Shown piece by piece: positions 35,354 through 46,168 of a stretch of DNA of 51,917 nucleotides; positions within the stretch are counted from its first letter, which is position 1; each line of letters opens with the position of its first letter. The DNA lies in assembly GCA_009746045.1 (NCBI GenBank), contig RPFO01001303.1, forward strand, positions 1-51,917, given 5' to 3'. The translations under genes were made by a program, and so were the position numbers. The DNA is from Mesostigma viride. Its lineage: Eukaryota > Streptophyta > Mesostigmatophyceae > Mesostigmatales > Mesostigmataceae. The notes under the pieces were generated by a model. That model saw only the letters and a list, made by a program, of their open reading frames with translations, did no database searches and was not told the DNA's origin.

Positions 35354-37927
35354 TCAAGTCCCACCAGAAAAGGGGTCCATGAGCCCTTTGAGCACAGGGT
35401 ATTGTAGCTCAGCCTTGCTCTCCAGCTTGGTGAGGGCGTCTGCTGGGTTGTCAACACCAGGCACATGTTCAAGATGAGCAAGGTAAGACATCTCCTTCAG
35501 CAACAAATAATCCAGATCCCTGCTCCTGGCGAGCTGTCTGTGCACAAACTGCACCATGCCCATGCTGTCTGTCTTGACCAGTGTGTGCAGCTGCAAGCTA
35601 CAGGAAGCTACCTGACAGAGCTGGTAGAATAACTCCCTGAGGTAAAGAGCAGTGTGTAGCCCCTCACATATTGCCCTGCACTCAGCAATGTCACTGCTGG
35701 GCGTCACCCTGTTCTGTAACCTACTGTACCAGCTGACCAGAGAAGTGTGCTCCTGTTGTAGTGTAATGAGTGCTGCTGCCCTACCCCTGACATCCGTCAC
35801 CTTCCTGCTGTCCATGGAACTGTCCACAAAAAGCACCATGTTGAGTGGTTTGTACAAGTCCACAGCTGCCAGTATGAGTGGAGGTGAGCTCCTGACAGAC
35901 TCAACCACCTGCTCTGCCCCTACCTCAACCAGCTGAGCATCTGTGAGCCTACTCAGCACCAACAAATCTGGGGCACAAATGCTAGCTAGCCAAGCCAACA
36001 TTCCCCTGATTGTGGCACACCTGGCCTGGGTAATGGGCTGCTGGAGGGCATCAATGATCTGCTGAGGATAGTTGTTGCCACCCTCCATCTTGATAAACCA
36101 AGTACCTGCCCTCTTGATCAGCGTGGCCTGCATTCCACAAAACACCATGGGCTCATCCTGCTTCATGTGCTGGACCTTTCCTAACTCAAACCTCTTCTGG
36201 ATCTTGGACAGTACTGAATCCACCCACTCAGGAGGCCCTAAAAGGTGCAGGTCATCTCCATGCAGAGATGCAAACACAGGCAACCCTTCATGAGTACTCT
36301 GGAACAAGCAAGGATCAACTGGAGACACAGTAAAGCCACAGTGAGTTTTCAGAAACTTTTCCAGGCTCTTTCTCCAGATGATAGGGCTGGACCTGAGACC
36401 CTCCAAACCCTTGAGTATTCTGAGATATTTTGACTTGATCTCTGCTCTCCACACCTTGGGCACTGTTACAAAGAAGGGAGGGATATCACGCCACGTCTCC
36501 TTGGCCTGCTCCACATCACCTTTAAGAAAAGCCCTCTTGAAATCAATCAGCACAGAGCTGTACGCAATGCCCTTGACCAGGAAAGACAGATATATACACA
36601 GAACAATCCTCCAGGTATCATGCAGCATCCCAGGCGTATACAACTCCTCATCTGTCAGCTCCCCCGTGCCATGGTACTCAGTCACAACTGGCCTCACATG
36701 TGGCACCTGCACACCGTCTATCTCCTTCAGCTTGAGCACAAACAAGAGCCTTAGCAACTGATGCTCCCTGGGCAACTCATCCACAGGCTCAGCACAGTTA
36801 GACACTATCCAGTCATGCCCACTGGAGACAAACCCTAGAATCCATGCCTTAGCCATCTTGGGGCTTTGCATCAACTCTACCAACTGGTGCCAGGAAATAG
36901 GACTGTGACCAGCAATCTGGTACTTGTGCACCCCCAAGTCCCGTGGATCTAGGGTGGTTGGGATGATCAACAAGTCCTCAGCAATGGGCTCCTTGCCTTC
37001 AGGCCCCACACTCTGCTGCCCCTTCACAGCCTTGACTGCCACAGCTAGACCCTTGGAGTAGTGATATCTCTGGAGGGGCAAACTGCCATGACCTTCTAGT
37101 GCAAGCTCATCTGCTGACAGAGTCACTCCTGGCATGCACAAGAAATTCTGGCCCAAAATGGCAGGCCCCTGGTACCCTTCCACCACACAGAACGCAGTGG
37201 GGACACCCAGGATAGGCACAGTCACTTCCCCTAGGATCTTCATTGTTACAGTGCCCGTAAAGTCACTCACTGCCCTGCAGCCAGCCTTATTCACCTTCAG
37301 GCCCTGAGCATCCTCCACCCTGATGATAGACACCTCTGAGTTAGTATCCACTTCTAGGGTAGCAGCCCAGCAAGAACCCCATTCAGTCAACTTAGATACC
37401 TTGGGATCCTTGTGCTTGTTGAACATGAGCGACCGGACAATGTCTGCCATGAGTGGCCTCTTGGACCCTGGTGCAGGCCCAGCCCCCGTTGGCTCCACCA
37501 CAGGTGATGCAGTTGCCTCCTGCACCTCATCATCATCAGAGGGATAGCCACCTCCCACGTCAGTGACAGGCACATCAACTACCTGGTCCTTAACCTGGCC
37601 CTCCAGCCAACACTGGGGTCCAGGCCCGTCTGCAGGCCAGATTGCATGTGGCTTGCGTTCCTTGACGTTGGCCCAGCTCAACCTGTAAACATGCCTGGGA
37701 TTACTCTCCAAGGCCACAAGGCAGGAACGATTGGCATCTTCCACACAGGTCACCACCCCGTTCTGCCACTTGCCCCTCTTGCCCTGCATTGATGGCTCCT
37801 TCCACATTCTGACCTTCAGCCCCACCTGAGGCCTCAGCACATTCCAGCCCCTATCCTTGCGTCTCAACTGAGCAAACACCCTGTCTGCTTTCCTCAAGCA
37901 TGCCTGGACCACTTCCTGGGCTAGCAT
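35354..37927 (-). pseudogene. pol: pol of copy B, protease-like, RT and RNase H part
   Basis: Same protein as residues 322-1178 of the complete pol, with DTN protease-like motif, HGDD reverse transcriptase and RNase H all kept. It is separated from its integrase half by a one-base deletion: copy B has CAGTTTGGATGC where the other copies have CAGTTTGGGATGC or CAGTTTGGAATGC (position about 37929). Without that deletion it would join 38889-37921. Confidence 0.9.
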
Positions 37928-38889
37928 CCAAACTGCAGTGCTACAGGATTGACAGCCACCCCGTCATAATAGTAGTTTATTCTGAGGTTCAACTGTTCTT
38001 CCACCTGCCTGGTCCACACTGCCCTCTCCAAAGCAGATGCTACCAGTGGCACCTTAGGTTCTGCCAGCACTACGGTCTTGACCTCCCTGATGGATCTCTC
38101 CACAGCACCTTGCTGTCCATGGCTCTCCCTGGGCGTGACCAGCAGCTTGCATGGCAGTTGCTCCTGCTGTGACAGTAGGCACTCAAACTGAATATCAGCC
38201 TGTACTGTCTTGTACACCCCAAAGCCTGGTAAGAGAGTCTGCAAGCCCAGCAGCAGGGTATTCCCCTTCATATCTGGCAGAATCTGGAGCAGCCTGTACC
38301 TGCTAAATCTGTCCACTGCCACCAAAATGTATAAGCCCCTGATATGCTGGACGTCTACCTGGATGTCCCCCTTCTCCCTGGCAGGCTCCCTAGCATGGGA
38401 CCTTGGCTTCTTGGCAGCATTCTCCTTACAGGCACATTGCTCAGCTGCAGCCCTGCATGCTTCCCTCAGTGGCTCATCTCCAATCTTCCAACCAAACATC
38501 TCAGCCATGGCTGTGTGACCAAAGATATTGTGCAGCCTGCGTCCAGCATCCGTGTAGCTCAGTTGCCTAGCCAGATTACGCACCTGGGAAGACGCCTGGA
38601 CGGGCCCTGCGTGTGAGGACGCAACATCCACCTTCTGCATCTTGGATCCAGAGGACCCAGCAGACCCTCCCAGCAGAGCATCTAGGCTCCCAGAGCCAAC
38701 CCTGTCTGGGGACCCTCCACCTGTTGACAGTTGAGGGGATTGTTGTGCTGCAGCATGCATGCAATCTTGTGGAATGAGAACATCAGTACACCCCTGGTGC
38801 TGATCAGAGGTGGCACCCTGCCCAGATTTATTTACATGTGAAGCTGTGTCCCCACAGGGTGTCTCACTATGTACACGGGACTGCTTCAC
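37921..38889 (-). pseudogene. pol: pol of copy B, integrase part
   Basis: Integrase half of Pol with the HHCC and D-D-E residues kept, ending early as ...VALQFGC because of the deletion at about 37929. As in copy A, the frame begins after TGA-CTA-GTG, in frame with the gag zinc knuckle and with no nearby ATG. Confidence 0.9.
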
Positions 38890-38892
38890 TAG

Positions 38893-40213
38893 TCACTTCT
38901 GATCAGACTGCCCCTTCTTCTTGTTTGGGCAATCCCTCTTCCAGTGACCTTCCTTGCCACAAGCAAAACACTTGCTCTTGCCAGACCCTCCCCCTGGGGC
39001 CTTGCTGTCCTGCTTGTTCTGGTTGCCTGAGGCCTGATTGTTATTCTGCCCCTGGCCACCACCCTTACCCTGCTGATGGCTGTTACGGTTGCCAGACTGG
39101 TTCCCCTGATTCTGGTTCCCCTGCTGACCCCTCCACCACCCTGGTTCTGCTCCTTCTGGGCCTGCTTCCTTCTCCTGCTACCATACCGTGTCCCAGATGG
39201 GGTACGGTTCTTGCCCTGGCTAGCCTGAGACGCTGACCCTCCCTGAGAACTGATACCCTTGCAGGTAGGGACCCGGGTCCTGAAGTTTAGTATCACACGC
39301 TTCAGAGCCCCCCAGGTGCCATCAGTGAGATCACAGAGCTGCCTAGCAGTAGCCCTACCTTCCTCTGACAAGCCCATCTTATCAAAGAAGTGGTCTGCTG
39401 CTGCCCTGACTGTCACACTGAAGCCCTGCTTCTTGCCTGCCTCCACGATCAACTCAAACCTGGCCAGCTCAGCAGCCACCTCACCCTTGATCTCAAACTC
39501 ATCAAATTCTCTCTTCTTTTCCATGGTGAGATTGTGAACCCTGTCAGAAAACTCCTCCTTGATGTCATCCAGGAACTGCAGCCAAGTGTGCCCCTCTTCA
39601 GAGCATGCCTAGCCATGTCATTGACCCTTTCAGACGACCCTTGTTTGCGGTGGAAGAGTGAAACACCCTGACAATATCCACACCTGCTGCGACAGAGCCC
39701 ACAACTAGCTTCATGTCATCAAGCCATTTATCCAGGTTGTCTTGCTTCAGGGAGGGTTGAGCGCTTTCTGCCCATTCATGACTGTCACAGCATCAGAAAA
39801 TGGACGGGTGCCAGGCAACACACTCCCCACACGCACTGGTGGTGCCTGGGGAGGGTCAATCCTAGCCTCCAAACGCTCGGGCAACATACCAGACACCCTA
39901 TCGTGAACAGCAGCTTGCTTTGCAGCACGCACACCTGGGGTGACGATGGCGTCCTCCTCACCAGGCGTTGTGAGCACCACTGCCTCCGTAGGTCGCCTGG
40001 CACGCTTGACTTTCTCCGCCTCAGCTTGCCCATCACGCCACCGCTTGTGTGTTCTCCCGGCCTGGGGTCCATCTCTGGGATAGGTTGCCCAGCTGGCGCC
40101 TCCACGCCCCTCTCCTCCATCGCCTCCCCTTCCTCTCTGGCGATGTCCTCCTCTGCCGTTCGCTCCCGTTGCTCCTCGAATGTCGCCGCACCCCGGCTTG
40201 CCCTCCTAGGCAT
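38893..40213 (-). pseudogene. gag: gag region of copy B, several frames
   Basis: Same layout as copy A: MPRRASRG start at 40213, several frame changes, the helical segment beginning near 39620, and the CFACGKEGHWKRDC zinc knuckle near 38960-39000, closing at TGA (about 38893-38895) just before pol. One visible coding difference is ACGGAGGCAG here against ACGGATGCAG in copy A (about 16268). All frame breaks I could see are shared with copy A. Confidence 0.7.
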
Positions 40214-40281
40214 TATATACAATGGCTGCGACCAACTTTGCAACAAGAAAACAGCAAACTCTCCACCTATCCTCCACCCCC

Positions 40282-41246
40282 TCAAGCCTCGTTTTCAGAC
40301 GAAGCTTCTCCTGCAACCGGTGCAGGTGCTGGCTCGTGGAACGGTCCCTCCACCGGATTCAATGGCTGCCCCTGGTCGTCGTGAGTAGGCACAGGCCTAA
40401 TAACCACCGGAAGCCTCAAACCATACGCGTAATCACGTATCCAGCGAGAACGCCCCCACCTCAACAAATGGGCCTCACCTAAACCAACGTTGTCGTCAAT
40501 GTGGTAGCGATTAAGCTCGTCCCGCTGCGCCTGCTCACGGCCCTCCTGAGAGCCGTCGCCCTCGTGACGCCTCTGGGCCGGCTGTACTACCGCCCCTGCT
40601 GGCTGATCTACGAAGTCGTAGAAGGCGTCGTCGGCTGAGACCTCTCGACCGCCAACCACGTCGACAGTCAAACTTAGCTGGTTTAACTCTCGGCGAGAAT
40701 GTGGAGTATCCCGACTAGTGTAGATGGAGAAGGGATTAAGAGTAATGAAGACACGATCAGCAGCGCCTCTGGTCAACTCTAAGACAGAGTGCGCCAGATT
40801 CTGGCACTCTGCCACCAACGCCTGCGTACTGCCACGAACGATGGCCTCCCGCCTGTCCCGGGCGACCTGCACCACGTTTGGCACGCCGGTGTAGTCGTCC
40901 CCAAGGCGGAGATTGGCGACAAGGTCGTTTATCTCTCGGGCACCCCCGAGGCTTATGGCAATTATCTGCAAAAGCAGAGTGACCACCTGCTCAAACGCGA
41001 ATGCGTTTGTGTGGCCAGCCCGCCAAGACGCTGGCAGCCTTCTGATGATTTCCGCGAGGTCCTCGCGAAATCTCAGCAGCTGCTCGGCTGCTCCTCGGAC
41101 GTACTCGCCCGGTGCCGACACCGCACGAATATTTCGGCGCACTTCCCCGAGTCCTCGTGCCCTCCTGCGGGTACTGGACTGGACGCCGCTACCGTTGCTG
41201 CACGCGCAAAGGTGTTTGTCCTAGCTTCAGAGTCCGAATTCGACAT
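40282..41246 (-). pseudogene. ORF1 of copy B, frame-broken
   Basis: Counterpart of 15009-15973, with the same ATG (41246), the same frame change and the same 286-codon open stretch ending at 40282. The function is unknown. Its position between LTR and gag is not standard for copia elements, so it may mark a lineage with an extra gene. Confidence 0.5.
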
Positions 41247-41270
41247 ATCCGTCGACCAGACTGTAATACG

Positions 41271-41914
41271 ATTTAGATGAACGCGGATCAGTGAGTTTCT
41301 GGTCTTCCCAAGATGTGATGAATGGAGCCATGGTTTCAACCAGCGGCTTTTAACCTTTACCACAGTTGCCTCACTACCCTGTGGTCACTAGCCTGAGGCG
41401 GCAGCACCCACGGACGGTGTTGGGAAAAGACGCTTGGCCACTGCTGTGTCCGAGCCTTTCTAGGTCTCACCATTGCTGCCAGGCCTTGCACGCCTTGGCA
41501 GGTCCGCCACTGTCAATTTCCTTGGTTGCATCAATCCAGGACGTCTGTCCTTCCATGAATGACAGTAACGCTCTGGATTTATCCGTCATGACAAGTACCC
41601 GTCCATCCCAGGCCTGCAGGACTGCCAGTCCTGAAGTCCTGTGACATTCTTGGTACCATCAACCAATATTGACCACAGTACCTCCTAGTGACAGTCGGTC
41701 CTGTGACACGTAACGTGTGATGGTTCACCCAACACTGCCACGTGCCCTGTCCCTCACGTGTCCTTAGTCCTGGTACTGCTGTAGCGTCCGGCGGCATTAC
41801 TTCGGGACTTGATAACTCTCAAGTTCCTTGTCCAAATGAGGCGTTTAGCACGGCGTTGGAAAGGCCACTTCAGGTATGATATGCTTAGCATATTGCATCA
41901 CCAATATGCTAACT
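41271..41914 (-). repeat. 5' LTR of copy B (644 bp)
   Basis: Coding-direction 5' LTR. The internal region starts right after it (41270 downward) with CGTATTACAGTCTGGTCGAC. I could not match that to a known tRNA 3' end, so the primer binding site is not identified. The hairpin is at 41885-41912. Confidence 0.95.
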
Positions 41915-41919
41915 GTGCT
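41915..41919. repeat. Target-site duplication, right (GTGCT)
   Basis: Second copy of the duplicated target bases, followed at once by CCCGGCGGATGCG, which continues the interrupted coding repeat in frame. Confidence 0.92.
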
Positions 41920-43089
41920 CCCGGCGGATGCGAAACTCGCCTTCGAAAGGGGCGATGATCTCGGCGCGTTCCAGGCGAAGGAGCGCCAGAGGGCGGCTGC
42001 TGAGAAGGCGGCAGCGGAGGAGGAGGCGCGACGTCAGGCAGCGGAGGCGGAGGCGCGCCAGAGGGCGGCCGAATGGGTGGTCGCGATGGACCGGTTGCGC
42101 CAACTCCGATGGACCGACGAAGCGATACAGAAGGCGATGGAGTCCAGAGAGAGCGCGCGGGCTGTCTTGGCGCGGGCCGAGGTGGAGGCAGCGCGCGTAT
42201 CTAGTTGGGATGCAGCCCTGCCCGAGCTCGTCAGTCTCGGCGTGCTCCCGGCGGATGCGAAACTCGCCTTCGAAAGGGGCGATGATCTCGGCGCGTTCCA
42301 GGCGAAGGAGCGCCAGAGGGCGGCTGCTGAGAAGGCGGCAGCGGAGGAGGAGGCGCGACGTCAGGCAGCGGAGGCGGAGGCGCGCCGGAAGGCAGAGGAG
42401 GAGGCGAAGGCCGCCGAGGAACGCACTAAACGCACTCAACAATGGAACGGGGCGGTCGATAAAATCATCGCGTACAATGTACCGCAGGAGAAGGCCCTGA
42501 ATGCGTTCAAGAACGGCGAAGACCTCGACACGTTCTTGGAACAGGCGCGGAGGGATCACGCACGCGTTGCCGAATGGAACGGGGCGCGCGACAAATTCAT
42601 CGCGTACCGCGTACAGGCGGATAAGGCGATGAACGCATTCGCAAGCGGCGAAGACCTCGACACGTTCTTGGAACAGGCGCGCGTTGCCGCTTGGAAAGGA
42701 GCGCGCGCCGAATTCGAAAAATATAATGTATCGACGGACGAGTCATCTCGTGCATTCGCAGGCGGCGAAGATTTACAAACGTTTTTGGACAGGAAACGCC
42801 GCGAACGCCCAGCCCAAGAACGACATAATGAAAAAAGAGTGTCGGAGCGAGACATCGATGATTATCGCTCTGTACAAGAGTTTATCGATGAACTATACAC
42901 CCCGGGCAGGGGGCTACCAAACCTTCTTAAACAGCCGATATCTGTTCCGACTATGATCGACGCGCCTATCGTTAATGCGTCAAATTTGGCACCCGAGGGA
43001 CTGATAACGAGAAGTGTGCGCTCTCTGCACAACCTATTTAAGCGCGTGAGGACGGACCCATTTGTCGTGTCACCACTGGGGCCGCCCGC

Positions 43090-43404
43090 TTAACGCCCCT
43101 TGTCCACGCGGGGCGGCTTCGTACTCGTCACGGGGTTGCGCGCGTCGTCCGGCGCCGACTTCGGCCCGGCGTCAGGGAACATGCGCGCCCGGGACGGCAT
43201 CAACGTCTTCAGTAAGAAGTAGATGCCCGTCAACAGCACCGAGATGTCCGCCTTCTTCGTGGCGCGGTAGGACCCCGAAAAGACCACCAGCGCCTTCACC
43301 ACGTCGCAGTGGATGTCGAAATCGTACGGCAAAACGGACGTGAGGGCGTACGAGAATACGAACGACGTCGCCGACAAGGCTTCCGACACGATCGGGTGAT
43401 CCAT
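43090..43404 (-). CDS. Small viral membrane protein (104 aa)
   Basis: Minus strand, Met at 43404 (MDHPIVSEAL). Two or three hydrophobic stretches (SATSFVFSYALTSVL, VVKALVVFSG, ISVLLTGIYFLLKTLM) precede a basic, polar tail. The open frame extends upstream without an ATG into the antisense of the helicase gene, which I take as shadow. Its stop codon overlaps that of the giant protein gene (TAA on both strands within 43090-43093). No family is recognised. A virion-membrane or host-membrane role is plausible only by its hydrophobic pattern. Confidence 0.55.
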   Translation of the reverse strand: MDHPIVSEALSATSFVFSYALTSVLPYDFDIHCDVVKALVVFSGSYRATKKADISVLLTGIYFLLKTLMPSRARMFPDAGPKSAPDDARNPVTSTKPPRVDKGR

Positions 43405-43515
43405 TGCGAGCGGAACCGACCACCAAGCGTACCAATACGCGGCATAATTTTCGTGAGCGGATCGAATTATACCGTCATCTGTCACGGGTTCGCGTCCGCC
43501 ACGGAATTTGTATAC

Positions 43516-43530
43516 GGATAAATTATATCC
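43516..43530. promoter_or_regulatory. AT-rich inverted repeat between divergent genes
   Basis: GGATAAATTATATCC, with arms GGATA and TATCC, in otherwise GC-rich DNA. It lies between the minus-strand membrane protein gene and the plus-strand helicase gene. The half ATTATATCC recurs before the gene at 46671 (46643-46652), so it may be a viral promoter element. Confidence 0.4.
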
Positions 43531-43657
43531 GATGGCTCCGATCGAGCCCGGCCTCGACGACGCGATCGTACCGGCCCTCGCCGAGTAGGTACGAATACGC
43601 GAAGAGAGGGGGCCGGGGCGAGGTCTCGGGCTGGGAAGGGGGGCGAGGGACGCGGAT

Positions 43658-45754
43658 ATGACGGACGCGGGGGATGTACCCGAGGCGATCCGGGACACTC
43701 GGACCGTCCGAGTGGACGAGGAGGCCGGGGGAGGGGGGGAGGGAGAGGAGGACGGAGACGATGTCCTGGACAGCCAGGAGGATGGGGTCTTGCGGGACTT
43801 CCGCCGCGGCCTGGCGACCGACGAGGACGTCAAGGAGTTTCCGAGGGCGTGCAAGGGCATGTCGGACGACGCGCTCGGCGAGTACCTCCACACGCTGAAG
43901 GCCGCCGTCGTCGATTGCCCCGTGGTCGAGATCCTGTGCGACATCTTCGAGCTCGGGCCGGAAGATCCGGACGGGATGAGCCCCGGGGAGCGCCACGCGG
44001 CATGTTGGCAGAAGGTGGACACGGCGGACGACGTGAACGACCTGTGCAAGTCCGTGGAGACGCGGATGGTGTGCGCGACCGGCAAGATCTTCAACCTGAT
44101 CGCCGAGGTGGAGGAGCGCAGGGGGCAGGGGCTGGAGGTGTGGATGGACACCCTGTTCTTCGCCCACTCGCGCGTCTTCTCCCTCCGCGAGGCTGTGTGC
44201 AGCGTGGTCGAGGCGCGCGTCCCGAAAAAGGTCCGGGAGAACTTGCCGCGTTTGACGGTGCGGCTGAGCTCCGGCGCGGGGGAACTGAAAGAGTACCAGC
44301 GCCTGCTCCTCATCATCTCCGCGCAATGGAACGTGCTGAAGCTGAGGAAGGGGGCGGACGGCGACGACGGCGTGTACGCGCGCGTGTTCACGAGCGAGGG
44401 GCACGACACCCACTTCTGGGAACGGCTCATGTCGGTGGAGGAGTGGATCACCAAGCAGACCGACACGGGCAACCCGATGGTGTGGAAGATGATGACGAAC
44501 GAGAACGGCAACAAGAAGCGGCTCGTGGAGAACATCATCGGGTCCTCGGCGTTCGACTTCGCGGTCAAGCCGAAAGATCGCCACGTGTTCGCGTTCGCCA
44601 ACGGGATCTACAGGACGGACGTCGACGAGTTCTATCCGTACCCCGCCCGCGACCTCCCCGACGACGTGGGCGCGTGTCGCTATTTCGAGAACGTCGTCAT
44701 GAACACGGACCTTTTCGAGGAAGGCGCGTTCCGAGGGGACTACGAGACGGGCGAGTGGTTCGACATCCCGACGGAGGGCGTCACGAAGGTGTTGAACGAC
44801 CAGAATTACACGGACGACGTGCACCGGGCGTTCTGGGCGCTGGGTCTGGGGCGGATGCTGTACTCCCTCAAAGAACTCGAGAAGTTCGAGGTCATGGTGT
44901 TCCTCAAGGGCATCGCCGGATCGGGCAAGTCGACCCTGGTCCGCATCGTCGAACTCATCTTCAAACAGGACGCCGGCGTCCTTTCTAACAACATCGAGCC
45001 CCTGTTCGGCCTGTCCCAGCACAAGGACAAGTACTGCATCTACACGTACGAGCTGAACGAGAAGTTTGCGCTCGAGCAGGCCGAGTGGCTGTCCCTCGTG
45101 AGCGGGGAGAAGATGAGTCTGGCGCAGAAGTACAAGGACGCCCTCAGCCAGGAGTGGAAGTCGCCCTACCTGGCGGCGGGCAACCGGATGTTCTGCAGGG
45201 GGGACAACGCCAGCCAGATCATCCGCCGCCTCGTGCTGTTCCCGTTCGACAAGAAGCCCGCGCAGGACGACCGCATGGACGAACTCATCGCGTCGAACAT
45301 CGCCAACATCCTCGTCAAGTCCAACCGCGCGTATCGCAAGTTGATCGAATACGTGGCGCACAGGAACATCCACACGTGTCTCCCCGTCCAGTTCACCACG
45401 TGGAGGAACCACGCGCAGATGTCGTCGAACCCTCTCATCACCTTCCTCAACACGGTGTCCTGGGTGGAGAAGGGTGACGGTTTCTACTGCCCGTGGGAGA
45501 TGTTCCAGCGCCGGTTCAACGAGTGGTTGCGACAGAGGGACCCCCGCACGCGCGTCGTGTTCGACGAGGACTTCTACAAGCACGTGTTCACGGAGAACGG
45601 CATCCAGCTCGTCCTGGAGAGGGTCACCAAGCACTACCCGCGCGGGAGTGATCGGAAGAAGAGGTGCTTCTTCTTGTACGGCGTGGACGTCGGCGACGAG
45701 AGCGGCGACGTCGAGGACTTCCCCGAGAACGCGGACGTCCAGGGACGCGTGTGA
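43658..45754 (+). CDS. SF3 / D5-type helicase (viral replication ATPase)
   Basis: 698 codons, ATG at 43658. The N-terminal 60 residues are acidic low complexity. The middle (about 100-390) has the D5_N-like region ending HVFAFANGIYR. The helicase core has Walker A GIAGSGKST (residues about 418-426), an acidic Walker B-like YELNE (about 464-468), sensor-type AAGNRM (about 506-511) and a following IIRRLVLFPF arginine segment. Such proteins form hexamers that unwind DNA at the viral replication fork, and in nucleocytoviruses they are often joined to a primase. I see no clear AEP primase and no HUH nuclease motif here. The length (698 against 800-1000 for many primase-helicases) also suggests helicase only. 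The gene is intact, which contrasts with the broken giant gene. Confidence 0.88.
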   Translation: MTDAGDVPEAIRDTRTVRVDEEAGGGGEGEEDGDDVLDSQEDGVLRDFRRGLATDEDVKEFPRACKGMSDDALGEYLHTLKAAVVDCPVVEILCDIFELGPEDPDGMSPGERHAACWQKVDTADDVNDLCKSVETRMVCATGKIFNLIAEVEERRGQGLEVWMDTLFFAHSRVFSLREAVCSVVEARVPKKVRENLPRLTVRLSSGAGELKEYQRLLLIISAQWNVLKLRKGADGDDGVYARVFTSEGHDTHFWERLMSVEEWITKQTDTGNPMVWKMMTNENGNKKRLVENIIGSSAFDFAVKPKDRHVFAFANGIYRTDVDEFYPYPARDLPDDVGACRYFENVVMNTDLFEEGAFRGDYETGEWFDIPTEGVTKVLNDQNYTDDVHRAFWALGLGRMLYSLKELEKFEVMVFLKGIAGSGKSTLVRIVELIFKQDAGVLSNNIEPLFGLSQHKDKYCIYTYELNEKFALEQAEWLSLVSGEKMSLAQKYKDALSQEWKSPYLAAGNRMFCRGDNASQIIRRLVLFPFDKKPAQDDRMDELIASNIANILVKSNRAYRKLIEYVAHRNIHTCLPVQFTTWRNHAQMSSNPLITFLNTVSWVEKGDGFYCPWEMFQRRFNEWLRQRDPRTRVVFDEDFYKHVFTENGIQLVLERVTKHYPRGSDRKKRCFFLYGVDVGDESGDVEDFPENADVQGRV

Positions 45755-45809
45755 ACGCGTGCGCGTCCATCTCGGATGTGGGAGGGTGACAAGAGTGGTT
45801 GAATGAGTT

Positions 45810-45832
45810 CCTTTATTTTTATGAATAAAAGG
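45810..45832 (+). terminator. AT-rich hairpin after the helicase gene
   Basis: CCTTTATT and AATAAAAGG form imperfect arms with one bulge around a short loop, 56 bases after the helicase stop. AATAAA also fits a polyadenylation signal. Hairpins mark mRNA 3' ends in some giant viruses; here this is inference. Confidence 0.35.
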
Positions 45833-45904
45833 TCCTTTATTTCATCGCGATCCACGATCGATCGAATAAAAATTAAGCCTCATTATACGTATAACGCGAA
45901 CACA

Positions 45905-46168
45905 ATGACGTCTCTTATGCTAGCACATCCCGCATGGTCCGAACGCAGAATCGCTCCGTCGGCCCGCACCCGCTCTCCGTGGGGCGGCGTGTCGGCCGCG
46001 GGGCCGCAATTATCCGTCCGCGGCCGGTGCGAACTCGCGAACGATGTCCTGTGCGAGCTGGGGATCCGCAGATTCGCGACGACGGACGACGTCCTTGAGC
46101 TGGGGAACGGGCTGTTGCTGGGCCTGCTGACGCTCTGGCTCATCCGCCGGGGCGCGGACAGCTCCTGA
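45905..46168 (+). CDS. Small protein with C-terminal membrane segment (87 aa)
   Basis: ATG at 45905 (MTSLMLAHPAW) follows an AT-rich leader (AATAAAAATTAAG, ATTATACGTATAACG), a promoter-like setting. The C-terminal part has a hydrophobic stretch LGNGLLLGLLTLWLI followed by basic residues, as in a tail anchor. It overlaps the convergent gene at 46140 by 29 bases. No family is recognised. An upstream in-frame ATG at 45803 exists but would add the AT-rich leader, which looks non-coding. Confidence 0.5.
   Translation: MTSLMLAHPAWSERRIAPSARTRSPWGGVSAAGPQLSVRGRCELANDVLCELGIRRFATTDDVLELGNGLLLGLLTLWLIRRGADSS

Larger units (their letters stand above)
33747..41914 (-). mobile_element. Full-length copia-type LTR retrotransposon copy B (8168 bp) inside a viral gene
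   Basis: Coding strand is minus. Two 644-bp LTRs (33747-34390 and 41271-41914) are nearly identical (I see one difference, 41873 against its partner). The flanks carry a 5-bp target duplication GTGCT (33742-33746 and 41915-41919). The target sequence reads GGCGTGCTCCCGGCGG, as in the uninterrupted repeat copy near 33411. Order in the coding direction: LTR, ORF1, gag, pol, LTR. The near-identical LTRs indicate a recent insertion. Pol has one frameshift near 37930, and gag and ORF1 share the breaks of copy A, so this copy is probably not self-sufficient. Confidence 0.95.
28337..43093 (+). pseudogene. Giant repeat/coiled-coil protein gene, split by retrotransposon copy B and frameshifted
   Basis: Coding parts are 28337-33746 and 41920-43093. 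Copy B and one GTGCT duplicate lie between, and the two sides are in frame when these are left out. ATG at 28337 (MSLDSYFLF). Part 1 (to about 31,450) is Ser/Thr/Gly/Asp-rich with a possible membrane segment (GGTALLALTLANYLW) and a more ordered region around 30.4-31.4 kb. Part 2 (31.45-33.24 kb) is an Ala/Glu/Lys/Arg coiled coil. Part 3 has W...GDDL/GEDL repeats of about 40 residues. The tail (42.8-43.09 kb) is unique. One single-base loss near 32,025-32,060 puts the first 3.7 kb in another frame than the rest. An intact form would be about 2190 residues. A virion structural or scaffold role is possible; I recognise no family. Confidence 0.75.

Noticed and set aside
43405-44601. Long minus-strand frame (up to 503 codons) across the helicase gene
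   Set aside because: It is antisense to the well-supported helicase, low in complexity, and explained by GC-rich codon use. Only the end from Met 43404 is kept.
43523-45634. 703-codon minus-strand frame opposite the helicase
   Set aside because: Composition (Val/His/Arg/Leu-rich, no domain) is that of an antisense shadow of a GC-rich gene.
43658-45754. HUH nuclease or AEP primase fused to the helicase
   Set aside because: I looked for paired-His and catalytic Asp motifs in the first 390 residues and saw none convincing.
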